Part shown: one piece after another, positions 18,121 through 26,814 of the stretch
Layout of the letters: each line of letters begins with the position of its first letter
How positions within the stretch are numbered: position 1 is the first letter of the stretch
Source: Halobacteriovorax marinus SJ
Lineage (GTDB): Bacteria > Bdellovibrionota > Bacteriovoracia > Bacteriovoracales > Bacteriovoracaceae
Direction of reading: 5' to 3'
Assembly (NCBI RefSeq): GCF_000210915.2
Contig: NC_016620.1
Location: 930,001 to 994,000, forward strand
DNA length: 64,000 nt
Notes under the pieces: generated by a model
Databases searched by the model: none
Seen by the model: the letters and a program-made list of their open reading frames with translations, nothing else
Told to the model about the DNA's origin: nothing
Made by a program: the position numbers and the translations under genes

Positions 18121-18477
18121 ATGAAAAAAATACTACTCTACTTTAAGTTACAGTTAAGATTATTTTTGATTTTAATTTGTACGACTAGTATCCCTTTACT
18201 TTTAGTTTACCTTTATTCTCCCTATGAATGGGATAAGTTATACTGGCTCTTTATTACTTTTATCTTTGCTTTGAAGGTCGTTTTTTATAAAGATGCTCCT
18301 TATAAAAAGAAAATCACGCCTCTCGTTAGAGAGATGCTTACTAAAGAGTATAAGAGAGTCCCTTCTAAGATGGAGGTTGTCGCTCGTATTGAGGATATGA
18401 TCAATGCAAGAGATGTGATGCTACTAAGTAGCGCTCTTTTAATCGTAGTTATTACAATTTTATTTTCAAAACTATAG
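18121..18477 (+). CDS. Small membrane protein of unknown function
   Basis: I do not recognise a family. The 118-residue protein has three likely membrane helices (about 10-30, 37-52 and 97-115) around a basic central loop (KKKITPLVREMLTKEYKR). The ATG at 18121 is chosen because GGAGA (18106-18110) lies 10 bp upstream; a TTG at 18112 is too close to that site. It sits 8 bp ahead of the GreA-like gene and is probably in one operon with it. Confidence 0.6.
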   Translation: MKKILLYFKLQLRLFLILICTTSIPLLLVYLYSPYEWDKLYWLFITFIFALKVVFYKDAPYKKKITPLVREMLTKEYKRVPSKMEVVARIEDMINARDVMLLSSALLIVVITILFSKL

Positions 18478-18484
18478 GCAATAT

Positions 18485-18964
18485 ATGAATAAAAAGAAGT
18501 TACTAGCTAATTTAATAGATCAAATAAAGGTTGAGTTAGAAAAGGCGAAGGCAGCCTATGACACTTCAAAAAGTGCAACCAGAGACCCTGACTTTAAGTC
18601 GGAGAGTAAGTGGGACACTAGAAGTATTGAGGCCGGTTATTTGGCCGGAGCGCAAAAGGTTCGTGTTGATGAGTTAGAGATGGATTTAAATGTTATTGAA
18701 GAATTAGCAGCGGACTCTCTTTCAAAAAAGCCAACTGTTACTATCGGCTCTCTAGTTGAGATTAAGTTTAATAATCTAGTGAAGAAATACTTTATTACTC
18801 CTGCTGCTGGTGGATATATTGTTAACGTAGATGATGAGGTTGCTCTCACTATTTCGGTTTTTTCTCCAATTGGAAATGAAGTTCTAGACCTTGAAGAGGG
18901 TGATAGTTTCGAAGTTGAGATGAACGGTGAGTCTAGGGAGTACGAAATTATTTCATTTTGTTAA
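18485..18964 (+). CDS. GreA/GreB C-terminal domain protein
   Basis: A 159-residue protein with an N-terminal helical part (1-80, rich in Lys, Glu and Ala, likely a coiled coil) and a C-terminal beta domain (about 84-159: VTIGSLVEIKFNN, SPIGNEVLDLEEGDSFEV, REYEIISF) matching the GreA/GreB C-terminal fold. True Gre factors rescue backtracked RNA polymerase through two acidic residues at the coiled-coil tip; I cannot be sure that such residues are in place here, so it may be a Gre-like regulator of another kind (Rnk or Gfh style). It converges on the following gene, overlapping by 4 bp. Confidence 0.75.
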   Translation: MNKKKLLANLIDQIKVELEKAKAAYDTSKSATRDPDFKSESKWDTRSIEAGYLAGAQKVRVDELEMDLNVIEELAADSLSKKPTVTIGSLVEIKFNNLVKKYFITPAAGGYIVNVDDEVALTISVFSPIGNEVLDLEEGDSFEVEMNGESREYEIISFC

Positions 18965-19683
18965 TAGTAGAAGTTGAGGGCCAGACCAATTGAGTTTGTG
19001 CTCTCTGCGACTGAATAGCTTGGAACTTGCAGCTCCTTAGCATTTTTAGAATTAGTCCATTTCGTCGATGTCCTCTTAAAAAAGAGCCCCGGTTTAAAAA
19101 ATGAATTATAGTGATAAGTCACTCCGGCATAGAGACTTTGTTTATAGATAGTCTCCTCACTAAAGTTCATTGGGAGGTAGAGTGCGTACCTAGCATAAAT
19201 ATTTATAATGGGCGCACCACCTTTAAAGAATATATGAGTTACTCCAGGTCTAAGAATAAGGGTGTTATTAGAGTTAGAATTATTTCTCTCTATAGTAGTT
19301 CTAAGCTCAAAAATATTGTCTTGGAATATTTTCTTCGCATTTAGATGAACCCCAAAAATATTTTCGCCCCTAGTTTTTGTCTCTTTCCACTTCCAAACTC
19401 CATTTTCTTTTACCCAATCATCGTCATGCCTAAGGCCGTAACTTCTCTTAAAGTTTGTCGCTATATGAAAGTTAGAGTGAAGTCTGTAGCGCAGGGAGAG
19501 GGATAAGTCTTTATCACTACTTCCTTCTTTTAGCGAAAATGTAATAAGGGATTTAACCTTTGAGTTAAATTTATGAAAGTGTCGAAGAACCAGAGACGGG
19601 TCTGTTTTACTGGCTTCTTTTGGAATATTAGAAGACCAGGCCATAGAAGAGAGTAGGAGTAGAAGGATTACTTTCTTAATCAT
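18961..19683 (-). CDS. Possible outer-membrane beta-barrel protein, unknown
   Basis: A 240-residue exported protein. The ATG at 19683 gives a good signal peptide (MIKKVILLLLLSSMAWSS); longer frames run into the upstream gene. The mature part alternates polar and hydrophobic residues in many short strands and ends in LALNFYY, the aromatic C-terminal signature expected of an outer-membrane barrel. I do not recognise a family. Its start overlaps the end of the FecR-domain gene by 8 bp, so the two are likely co-translated and may form a secreted protein/outer-membrane partner pair. Confidence 0.6.
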   Translation of the reverse strand: MIKKVILLLLLSSMAWSSNIPKEASKTDPSLVLRHFHKFNSKVKSLITFSLKEGSSDKDLSLSLRYRLHSNFHIATNFKRSYGLRHDDDWVKENGVWKWKETKTRGENIFGVHLNAKKIFQDNIFELRTTIERNNSNSNNTLILRPGVTHIFFKGGAPIINIYARYALYLPMNFSEETIYKQSLYAGVTYHYNSFFKPGLFFKRTSTKWTNSKNAKELQVPSYSVAESTNSIGLALNFYY

Positions 19684-20332
19684 AGTCTTGATCCAAGATA
19701 TCAGTGTACGCATCTTCAATATTAACTTTATTTTCGAGCTCACTAGAGTTTTCATTGAAGTTCCAATTTAGCTTCTGTGTCCACGCCAGAGGTTTAGGAG
19801 TAGAGACCTCTTGCTTACTTTTAATTTGAACACCTTCGCCTTTTTTGACTAAGACTTTTGTCGCTTTACCTTTAGGTCTAACGGCAACTTCTCCTTCATT
19901 TACGCACATCCACTCATCTTGACCACTCTTCTTTCCGTAACTCACAAAGAATTGAGTTCCTCTCACTCCTAGGGCAGCATTCTTAGTTTTTACAATGAAT
20001 TTGTCTTGTTTCATAACCTTGCTTTTTAGAACACTGAAGAATGAACTTCCGTTGAAGAGTCCAACTTGTGGAGGCTCATTCTTTGAGATTGAGACAATTA
20101 TTTTACTTTCACTATTTAATTTAATTTTAGAACCATCACTGAGAGAGATGATGGCAAGGGAGTCTTTCCCTGATTGAATGATTGATTTATTTTTAAGAGG
20201 ACTTCCTTTTTCAGCATTCGATACATTCTCACCTGTTTTAACCTTTACAATTCCTTTTACGTAGAGAATTTGTCCTACATCATTAGCTTGAATATTGAAT
20301 ATTATAAAAAGAGTGATGAATATCTTAAACAT
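19676..20332 (-). CDS. Secreted FecR-domain protein
   Basis: A 218-residue protein with a signal peptide (cleavage near residue 16) and a FecR domain: GQILYVKGIVKVKTGE (about 20-35), LSDGSKIKLNSES and the strongly diagnostic TKNAALGVRGTQFFVSYG (about 113-130). In the classical iron system FecR is a membrane-anchored anti-sigma regulator, but soluble secreted FecR-domain proteins without that anchor are common and of unknown function; this one has no anti-sigma N terminus. It lies between a ribbon-helix-helix gene and a possible outer-membrane protein gene, all on the minus strand. Confidence 0.8.
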   Translation of the reverse strand: MFKIFITLFIIFNIQANDVGQILYVKGIVKVKTGENVSNAEKGSPLKNKSIIQSGKDSLAIISLSDGSKIKLNSESKIIVSISKNEPPQVGLFNGSSFFSVLKSKVMKQDKFIVKTKNAALGVRGTQFFVSYGKKSGQDEWMCVNEGEVAVRPKGKATKVLVKKGEGVQIKSKQEVSTPKPLAWTQKLNWNFNENSSELENKVNIEDAYTDILDQDYD

Positions 20333-20352
20333 GGAAGTCGTCCTTTTGATTT

Positions 20353-20658
20353 TTATTTTTCAAGTTCTTCTTTAATACTTTGAAGAGTATCACTTCTCTT
20401 TTGTATGATGTCTGTAACAAATTTTTGTAAGGCCTCTTTTAGATACGGCTCGAAGTCCTTGTCATTGCAGTCTGTCGTACTAAAAAGTTCCATATATATT
20501 TTATGTGTTTTCTTTGAAACAGAGAGCGTAATTGTATTTGGATTAAGTTGGTCTTCAAGGGCCTCTCGGATGACTCCACTTAATTTTAAACCTTGTTCCA
20601 TAATACTTTCGTAATATTCTTTTGGAATATGGACATTAACTCTTTTCATTTCACTCAT
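20353..20658 (-). CDS. Ribbon-helix-helix-type small DNA-binding protein
   Basis: A 101-residue protein whose first 40 residues read as a ribbon-helix-helix domain: a basic strand (KRVNVHIPKEYYESIM) followed by GLKLSGVIREALEDQL. The rest is helical and acidic. Such proteins usually dimerise and repress nearby promoters by binding repeated short sites. The gene heads the minus-strand operon with the FecR-domain gene 20 bp downstream, and the control region upstream contains several TGAGTAA repeats, so autoregulation is likely (inference). Confidence 0.65.
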   Translation of the reverse strand: MSEMKRVNVHIPKEYYESIMEQGLKLSGVIREALEDQLNPNTITLSVSKKTHKIYMELFSTTDCNDKDFEPYLKEALQKFVTDIIQKRSDTLQSIKEELEK

Positions 20659-20659
20659 A

Positions 20660-20826
20660 CTTACTCCTGAGTATAACTTAGAATATTTTACTCACTATCT
20701 ATTCTAACATACTGAAAATTAATTGCACGCCTCTATAAATTGCCACTTTTTAAGAAAAATGAATGAGTAAGAAAAACACTAATTTGACCCCTTAATGTGT
20801 TGAAATTATACAAAATGAGTAAAAAA
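20660..20826. promoter_or_regulatory. Divergent control region with TGAGTAA repeats
   Basis: The 9-mer TGAGTAA(A/G)A occurs on the minus strand at 20686-20694 and on the plus strand at 20764-20772 and 20816-20824; a palindrome TACTC-CT-GAGTA (20662-20673) covers the ribosome binding site of the ribbon-helix-helix gene. These are plausible operator sites for that protein. The rest of the 245-bp gap contains the promoter noted separately and nothing else I can identify. Confidence 0.45.
20784..20812 (+). promoter_or_regulatory. Sigma-70-type promoter of the gene at 20904
   Basis: TTGACC (20784-20789) and TATACA (20807-20812) are 17 bp apart. A TGAGTAAAA repeat lies just downstream, about where transcription would begin, which would suit repression. 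Confidence 0.55.
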
Positions 20827-20903
20827 GTGTATTTTTTGCGCAATCTTGCTCAGAAATACGTCATTATGAACTCAACACAGAAAACAAAGAACAGGAGTTG
20901 ATT

Positions 20904-21209
20904 GTGAACCATTTATTTCAAAATATAATTCTTACTCAGGAGTGTTTAACAAAGGCCAGAGAGTGTGGAATTAGCATCAGGAAGATTTTTGAAACAATTA
21001 CGTTCGCTAGACCCTGTCTCACAGACTTAGGAGGTCTCAGTTTTTTCTATGGTTCGATTGAAGTCATAACTTGCACTAATTTCGAATATGCTATTAATGT
21101 CATTGATCACGGGCAAAACTCTACCCACCAAATTGCCTTTGAAGATTTTGATGTTCTTATTCCCCAAAAAGTAGAGCACTTTAGTAGAGTAGAATGTATG
21201 TTGAGTTAA
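20904..21209 (+). CDS. Small protein of unknown function
   Basis: I do not recognise a family. The 101-residue product starts at a GTG that has AGGAG (20893-20897) at ideal spacing. It has no signal peptide or membrane segment, contains five cysteines spread along the chain, and is predicted mixed alpha/beta. It is transcribed away from the ribbon-helix-helix/FecR operon from a good promoter carrying the same repeats, so it may belong to the same regulatory unit. Confidence 0.55.
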   Translation: MNHLFQNIILTQECLTKARECGISIRKIFETITFARPCLTDLGGLSFFYGSIEVITCTNFEYAINVIDHGQNSTHQIAFEDFDVLIPQKVEHFSRVECMLS

Positions 21210-21220
21210 AAGTGTTAAAG

Positions 21221-21262
21221 TTCTCGCTAGGAAAAATGGATCTTTCTTAGCGAGAATTTTTT
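21221..21262 (+). terminator. Rho-independent terminator
   Basis: TTCTCGCTA (21221-21229) pairs with TAGCGAGAA (21248-21256) and is followed by six T. It ends the 20904 transcript just before the convergent hutU stop codon. Confidence 0.75.
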
Positions 21263-23258
21263 ATAATAAATTTTCGTCGACTAAATTAGGTAGAGTCACT
21301 CTCAATAGAGGCTCTTTTTCCATTGCTCTTTTTATTGCAAAAGTAGCACCTTCATTTCTGGCCCAGCTTCTTCTATTTATTCCGTTATTAACGTCCCAAA
21401 AGAGCATTGACTTAATTCTTTGATCACACTCCGCGCTTCCGTCGATAACCATTCCAAAGCCTCCGTTAATAACTTCTCCCCAGCCAACGCCTCCACCATT
21501 ATGTAGAGAGACCCAAGTAGCACCTCTAAATGAGTCTCCTACAAAGTTTTGAACGGCCATGTCGGCAGTGAAGCTTGATCCATCATATATATTCGATGTC
21601 TCTCTGTATGGAGAGTCTGTTCCTGAGACGTCGTGGTGATCTCGCCCAAGAACGATAGGTGATTTAATTTTTCCCTCTCTGATTGCCTTATTAAAGGCTA
21701 GGGCAATTTCAACTCTTCCATCACTGTCGGCGTAGAGGATTCTTGCTTTTGAGCCAACGACTAAGTTATTTTCTCTCGCGCCTTCAATCCAAGTGATATT
21801 ATCTTGCATTTGTTGTTGGATCTCTTTTGGAGATTCTTTCATTAAATTCTTTAGAACATCTCTAGCAATTTCATCTGTAGTGTCTAAGTCACTTTGTTCT
21901 GAGCTGGTACAAACCCATCTAAAAGGTCCGAAGCCATAGTCAAAACACATTGGTCCCATAATATCTTGAACGTAACTTGGATATTTGAATTTCCCATCAT
22001 CTTTCATAATATCTGCGCCAGCTCTTGAGGCTTCGAGTAAGAAAGCATTTCCATAATCAAAGAAGTACATTCCCTTTTGCGCTAATTTATTGATGGCAGT
22101 TACATGTCTTCTAAGTGTCTCTTGAACTAGTTGTTGAAACTTTTCAGGCTCTTCGGCCATTAAGCGGTTTGATTCTTCAAAGTCGACATCTGCAGGGTAG
22201 TATCCACCTGCCCAAGGATTGTGAAGTGAAGTTTGATCTGAACCAAGTTCAACATGAATATTTTCACTCTCAAGTCTCTCCCAAAGATTTACAATATTTC
22301 CTTGATAGGCAATAGAGACGACTTCCTTATTTTCTTTGGCCTTTTGAATTCTAGGAATTAATTCATCAAGGGAGCTGTAAACTTCATCTACCCAGCCTTG
22401 TTCATATCTTGTTTGTACGGCCTTAGGGTTAATTTCTGCGACCACTCCAATGCATCCAGCGATCACTGCCGCCTTTGGTTGGGCTCCACTCATTCCACCA
22501 AGTCCCGCTGTTACGAAGAGTTTTCCCGCAAGGTCTGTATCGCCCTTACTTATTTTTCTACCTGCATTTAAAACAGTAATGGTTGTCCCGTGAACAATTC
22601 CCTGAGGACCAATATACATAAATGACCCAGCAGTCATTTGACCGTATTGAGTTACACCTAGAGCATTAAACTTCTCCCAGTCATCTGGCTTTGAATAATT
22701 TGGAATCATCATTCCATTTGTGACGATGACTCTAGGAGCACCAGCATGTGAAGGAAAGAGTCCTGCTGGATGACCAGAGTAGAGAGCGAGTGTTTGATCA
22801 TCAGTCATTGTTGCTAGGTATTGCATCGTTAAAAGATATTGGGCCCAGTTTTGAAAAACGGCACCATTACCTCCATAAGTAATGAGCTCATGTGGATGTT
22901 GGGCAACAGCGTAGTCTAAGTTATTTGAAAGCATAAGCATAATGGCCGCAGCTTGCTTAGACTTATAAGGATAGTCCTCAATTGATCTAGCTGAAATTTT
23001 ATAGTCAGGTCTAAAGCGGTACATATAGATTCTTCCATATGTTTCTAGCTCTTCTTTAAACTCAGGAATTAATTCTGCATGAAAGCTCTTATCGAAATAG
23101 CGAAGAGCATTCTTTAGTGCGAGCTTCTTTTCAGACTCATCTAAAATGGCCTTTCTCTTTGGGGCGTGATTGATCTGTGTTTCGTAGGGTTTCTTTGGAG
23201 GAAGTACGCTTGGGATTCCTTCAAGAATTCTCTGCTTGAACTCTTCACTGCTCATCAT
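21261..23258 (-). CDS. hutU: Urocanate hydratase, long form
   Basis: A 665-residue urocanase, the NAD-dependent enzyme that hydrates urocanate in histidine breakdown. Conserved segments include ITYGGNGAVFQNWAQYLL, SGHPAGLFPS, YIGPQGIVHGT, the NAD-site LGGMSGAQPKA, and the GGVGWGEVINGGFGMVIDG region near the C terminus. It is about 100 residues longer than the classical bacterial enzyme (about 555), with the extra length at the N terminus and in the second half; this matches a recognised long subfamily rather than a fusion. No other hut gene lies nearby. Confidence 0.92.
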   Translation of the reverse strand: MMSSEEFKQRILEGIPSVLPPKKPYETQINHAPKRKAILDESEKKLALKNALRYFDKSFHAELIPEFKEELETYGRIYMYRFRPDYKISARSIEDYPYKSKQAAAIMLMLSNNLDYAVAQHPHELITYGGNGAVFQNWAQYLLTMQYLATMTDDQTLALYSGHPAGLFPSHAGAPRVIVTNGMMIPNYSKPDDWEKFNALGVTQYGQMTAGSFMYIGPQGIVHGTTITVLNAGRKISKGDTDLAGKLFVTAGLGGMSGAQPKAAVIAGCIGVVAEINPKAVQTRYEQGWVDEVYSSLDELIPRIQKAKENKEVVSIAYQGNIVNLWERLESENIHVELGSDQTSLHNPWAGGYYPADVDFEESNRLMAEEPEKFQQLVQETLRRHVTAINKLAQKGMYFFDYGNAFLLEASRAGADIMKDDGKFKYPSYVQDIMGPMCFDYGFGPFRWVCTSSEQSDLDTTDEIARDVLKNLMKESPKEIQQQMQDNITWIEGARENNLVVGSKARILYADSDGRVEIALAFNKAIREGKIKSPIVLGRDHHDVSGTDSPYRETSNIYDGSSFTADMAVQNFVGDSFRGATWVSLHNGGGVGWGEVINGGFGMVIDGSAECDQRIKSMLFWDVNNGINRRSWARNEGATFAIKRAMEKEPLLRVTLPNLVDENLL

Positions 23259-23329
23259 GATTGAATATCCTTTTTACTTATAAAATTTGAGCAGACTATA
23301 ACTTTAAATAGTTAGAATTTCTAGGATGA

Positions 23330-23354
23330 ACAAAAGGTGCGAGGCACCTTTTGT
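23330..23354 (-). terminator. Rho-independent terminator of the dsb pair
   Basis: A perfect 11-bp inverted repeat (ACAAAAGGTGC / GCACCTTTTGT) with a 3-base loop lies 33 bp past the end of the dsbA-like gene, giving a T-rich tail on the minus strand. Confidence 0.75.
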
Positions 23355-23387
23355 TATTTAGAAGCGCGTTAAGCGATTGTTTTATTG

Positions 23388-24029
23388 TTAGAGATTTTCT
23401 TTGATTTGATCTTCTAGTTGTTGGTAACCAAAACTTCTAAGTGGCATACCGTTAATAAAGAAAGTTGGCGTCGCTCTTACTCCCAGCTCTCTAGCATCGG
23501 CAAAGTCTTGCTCAATAATTTTTGTCCAAGCAGGGTCTTTATAATCTTTCTTTATCTGGTCAACATCTAGACCAACCATTGGTAGATAATTCCAGATAAG
23601 CTCAGGTCTTGGTTGATGGTGATTTCCCCATGCTGGTTGATTCTTAAAGAGAATCTCTAAAGTCTCCCAGTACTTTCCTTGCTTTCTTGCGGACTCTAAG
23701 ATGGCGATCGCAAATTTTGAATTTCCATGAAAAGGGACGTAACGAATAGTGAGTTGAATCTTTCCTTCATATTTCTTCATTAAATTTTTAACAAACGGAA
23801 AGAACATTCTACAACTCTCACATTCTGGGTCCATGAACTCAACTAACTTAACGGGAGCATCGTCAGGTCCCATCTGAGGAGAGTGATTTCTTATGAAGAG
23901 AGTTTCTTTCTCCTTAGCTGCTTTAGAGTCTTGCTCTTCTTGGTGTGTTTTGTAGAAAATGGCGGCGGATACGAAACCTAAGATAACGAATACAGTTGTG
24001 GCCAGAACGATTACTTTATTTTTACTCAT
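23388..24029 (-). CDS. DsbA-family membrane-anchored thiol-disulfide oxidoreductase
   Basis: A 213-residue protein with an N-terminal membrane anchor (6-27) and a periplasmic thioredoxin fold of the DsbA/Com1-like (Thioredoxin_4) type. The active site is CESC in FMDPECESCRMFF (about 67-79), and the cis-Pro loop is ATPTFFING (about 190-198). It would oxidise cysteines of exported proteins. It overlaps the DsbB-like gene by 4 bp (ATGA), so the pair is translationally coupled and functions together as donor and reoxidase. Confidence 0.88.
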   Translation of the reverse strand: MSKNKVIVLATTVFVILGFVSAAIFYKTHQEEQDSKAAKEKETLFIRNHSPQMGPDDAPVKLVEFMDPECESCRMFFPFVKNLMKKYEGKIQLTIRYVPFHGNSKFAIAILESARKQGKYWETLEILFKNQPAWGNHHQPRPELIWNYLPMVGLDVDQIKKDYKDPAWTKIIEQDFADARELGVRATPTFFINGMPLRSFGYQQLEDQIKENL

Positions 24030-24460
24030 CTTAAGTATCTCCTATAAAAGATGGTGAGAATGATTAAAATTATACTAAAGGCAAAGAAGGACATCATCGG
24101 AATTGTGATAAAGCCAAGCCAATTGATCCAAATATCTGCACAAGAAACTCCCTCTCTACATGGTGAGGCGCTCTCTGGAACAATGCCGTAGTGAAGTAAA
24201 TTGTGGTAGAGGGAAGTGATCCATCCAAGAATAACTAGAGGAAGAGAGTATTTAAAGGCACTAGCTTCTAAGTTTATCAAGCTTATGACAAAGAAGATAA
24301 CAAGCGGATACATGAAAATTCTTTGATACCAGCAAAGCTCACAAGGGGGGAACTCCATTACCTGACTAAAGAATAAGCTTCCAGCTGTTGCAATGAAGGC
24401 AATGGCCCAGCAAATAAAAATTAAATACCAAGCGGTTTGGTTCTCTTTTAAATCAATCAT
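24026..24460 (-). CDS. DsbB/BdbC-like disulfide bond formation protein
   Basis: A 144-residue inner-membrane protein with four membrane helices (about 10-30, 44-62, 68-86, 115-138). It shows the two cysteine pairs of the family: CELC in the first periplasmic loop and the pair in SPCREGVSC in the second. These pass electrons from DsbA to quinone. The ATG at 24460 is preferred over 24490 because AGAGGTAAAA immediately precedes it and the alignment starts there. The size fits the BdbC group. Coupled to the dsbA-like gene. Confidence 0.88.
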   Translation of the reverse strand: MIDLKENQTAWYLIFICWAIAFIATAGSLFFSQVMEFPPCELCWYQRIFMYPLVIFFVISLINLEASAFKYSLPLVILGWITSLYHNLLHYGIVPESASPCREGVSCADIWINWLGFITIPMMSFFAFSIILIILTIFYRRYLR

Positions 24461-24525
24461 TTTTACCTCTTTAAAAAAGATAGCATGCAAATGTATTAGT
24501 GTAAAAAGAATTGAGTTAAACAGAA

Positions 24526-24548
24526 GGTCCGAAGAGATTCTTCGGACC
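24526..24548 (-). terminator. Terminator hairpin after the M14 carboxypeptidase gene
   Basis: GGTCCGAA (24526-24533) and TTCGGACC (24541-24548) form an 8-bp stem 8 bp beyond the stop codon at 24557; the T-tail on the minus strand is weak. Confidence 0.6.
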
Positions 24549-24556
24549 GAGGAAAA

Positions 24557-25954
24557 TTAAAAATTAATATTTTTTAAGCTAGATTCTACTGATACAACTT
24601 TTGAATCAACGGTGCTTCTACCTTTTTTAAGAGTGAAAGTATATTTACCCTCATTTAAAACAATGTGGAATGTCCCGTTTGGATTGATTCTATAGTTTTG
24701 GAAAATCTCACCCGCTTCAGTTCTCACTTCTATTTGATAAGACTCTGGTGAAGGGTAGGTTGCATCGAGCTGTCCTTTGACTCCCGATTGAGACATTCTA
24801 TCTAATAGCTTCATCCATGCTGCTCTATTTCTTTGAACGGTCTTATCTCTCCACTTATCGTAATTTGGTTGAAAGCCTTGTGATCTGCTATTGACTTCAA
24901 TGACATAAGGAATAACTTGATAGGCATTGTACATCCAGTCAATGTCTGAGCCATCTACTGAATAGAGTAGCTCCCAGGCTGTTCCTGCTTCGTATTGAAT
25001 ACTTTCACCGATTTCTTTTCCAATTTTTTCAACAACCTCTTTTGTCTGAGTTCGTGAACCACTACATCCCATAGGGTAGATAACTATTTCGCTATAAGAG
25101 TGATAACTGATATTAAAGACAGGTCTAATTGTTTTAACAAGGTTCATTAGGGCCTTAGACTCTGGCTCTGATCCTGCTGTTGGACCTCTGTAAGTACTTG
25201 ACCATGTCCAACCACTAGAGCCGTTACATGTTCCCCAGAGATATGGATAGTTTCTATTAATATCTACACCGTGTCCGTAGTTCGTGTTCTTTCTCCACAT
25301 ACTTGAACCACTCCAAACTTTCGCGTTACCGTCAACATTTATCATAGGAACAACCCAGATCTCATTAGAGTCTACGTAGTTCTTAATTTTTGCGTCTGTT
25401 TTATAGTTGGTAATTAATGACTCTATAATATCTAGAGTAACTTCTGGTGACATCACTTCTCTAGCGTGGTGCATACTATTGAAGAGAATGGCCGATTCTC
25501 CATCCTCCTTTAAAGAGACATTATCAGAAATCTTCATAGCATAGATATTTCTTCCTTCAGAGGATTGTCCAATAATATGAAGTTTTGCAATGTCTGAATT
25601 TTCTTTCTCCCATTCTTTTAAAATAGCTTCTATTTCATCGGGAGATTTATATTTCTCATCAACCGCCTTGAGTGCTTTAGATGATTTATTTTCAATAATT
25701 CTAAAATTCAGCTCTTTTAGGGCCTTGTACTGCTCGGTAGTCACAAAGACATCAGCAATCTTATTCTTCTTATCAACACCTGTAACATCAAGATCAAGTT
25801 TTTGAATCGCTTGCATACCTTTAGGGTAGTCCTCAAACTTGATAGAAGCGTAGATACTTCTCTGGGTTTCTTGAAAGTGATTAGCACCTGAATGAGATCT
25901 CGCTGATTGAACAAAGGCAACGAGAAGTAGTAGTGCCACAATATTCTTTATCAT
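24557..25954 (-). CDS. Secreted M14A zinc carboxypeptidase
   Basis: A 465-residue exported metallopeptidase with a signal peptide (about 1-18), a propeptide-like N-terminal region (about 25-105), and the catalytic domain: HHAREVMSPE (zinc ligands His and Glu), DINRNYPYLW with the substrate Arg, YHSYSEIVIYP with the third zinc His, and VIEVNSRSQG with the catalytic Glu. The C-terminal 80 residues are a small beta domain (about 385-465) like the carboxypeptidase regulatory or transthyretin-like fold. This architecture matches carboxypeptidase T/A-type enzymes that take C-terminal residues off proteins. The gene is monocistronic with its own terminator. Confidence 0.9.
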   Translation of the reverse strand: MIKNIVALLLLVAFVQSARSHSGANHFQETQRSIYASIKFEDYPKGMQAIQKLDLDVTGVDKKNKIADVFVTTEQYKALKELNFRIIENKSSKALKAVDEKYKSPDEIEAILKEWEKENSDIAKLHIIGQSSEGRNIYAMKISDNVSLKEDGESAILFNSMHHAREVMSPEVTLDIIESLITNYKTDAKIKNYVDSNEIWVVPMINVDGNAKVWSGSSMWRKNTNYGHGVDINRNYPYLWGTCNGSSGWTWSSTYRGPTAGSEPESKALMNLVKTIRPVFNISYHSYSEIVIYPMGCSGSRTQTKEVVEKIGKEIGESIQYEAGTAWELLYSVDGSDIDWMYNAYQVIPYVIEVNSRSQGFQPNYDKWRDKTVQRNRAAWMKLLDRMSQSGVKGQLDATYPSPESYQIEVRTEAGEIFQNYRINPNGTFHIVLNEGKYTFTLKKGRSTVDSKVVSVESSLKNINF

Positions 25955-26114
25955 GGGTTCCTCCTGAACTTAAATATTTGATTGAGACTATTATCGAGCT
26001 TAAAAGAGCTAAGTACAATGAATGTCATTTTATATTAGATAAACCGACTAAAACAGTTGGTAGAGTCAGATTAATTTAGTTGCGACTTGGGCGTAGATAG
26101 TATTTCATAGAATT

Positions 26115-26789
26115 ATGAAAAAACTTCTTATGACACTTCTATTACTTAGTTCAACTTCATTTGCTTATCACTGTGAAAGCGAAATTGAATTTCTAGATAC
26201 TATTAAAATTCAACAAGGGCACTGGTCTCAAACAGACACCTGCTATATAAGTATTTCTTCCAGAAAGACTTATAACTTGGAGTATCGAAACTTTCTCATT
26301 ACCTCTAGAGGAAAAGTTCAGATTTTTAATTCATTTGGTCCTGGACCATCAAGTACATATACAGGGGCCAGAGAATTTCATCTCTTTCCGCGTAACGGGC
26401 TCATCTCCTATGATATTTTAGAACATAGTGTTGTTTTAACGATGGCCAATGGGAGAGAGTTTATTTTTGATAAAGAAACGGCAGAGCCTATAGAGCTTAG
26501 GGGAGGAGAGTTTTCTTTAGATCCTATTCTTTCTCCAAATAATAATGGGGGTTTTGAAATAGAGAGCTATCCAACTCTTATTCTAGATTCTGGTTTTAAA
26601 TTAGGTATGTCACCAACTTGGTATCTCGATCGCTATTCAACTTTTAGAGATGCTATGGGTCAGACCTGTCGTGTAAGAAATAGTGAATTATTTGATAAAA
26701 AGTCAGACGAGATTTTTTGGATCCATGAAAATGACCGAGAGCTATACAAATATTTACAAAAGAGGTGCCCATCGCTAACCTTAAAGTAA
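26115..26789 (+). CDS. Secreted protein of unknown function
   Basis: I do not recognise a family. The 224-residue product starts with a signal peptide (MKKLLMTLLLLSSTSFA) and the mature chain has four cysteines (HCESE, DTCYIS, QTCRV, KRCPS), probably two disulfides. It is beta-rich and contains DPILSPNNNGGFEIESYPTL in the middle. It is likely periplasmic or secreted. Followed after 25 bp by the parvulin gene and possibly co-transcribed with it. Confidence 0.55.
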   Translation: MKKLLMTLLLLSSTSFAYHCESEIEFLDTIKIQQGHWSQTDTCYISISSRKTYNLEYRNFLITSRGKVQIFNSFGPGPSSTYTGAREFHLFPRNGLISYDILEHSVVLTMANGREFIFDKETAEPIELRGGEFSLDPILSPNNNGGFEIESYPTLILDSGFKLGMSPTWYLDRYSTFRDAMGQTCRVRNSELFDKKSDEIFWIHENDRELYKYLQKRCPSLTLK

Positions 26790-26814
26790 ATAAAACTGAA
26801 ATTAAGGAAAGGCC

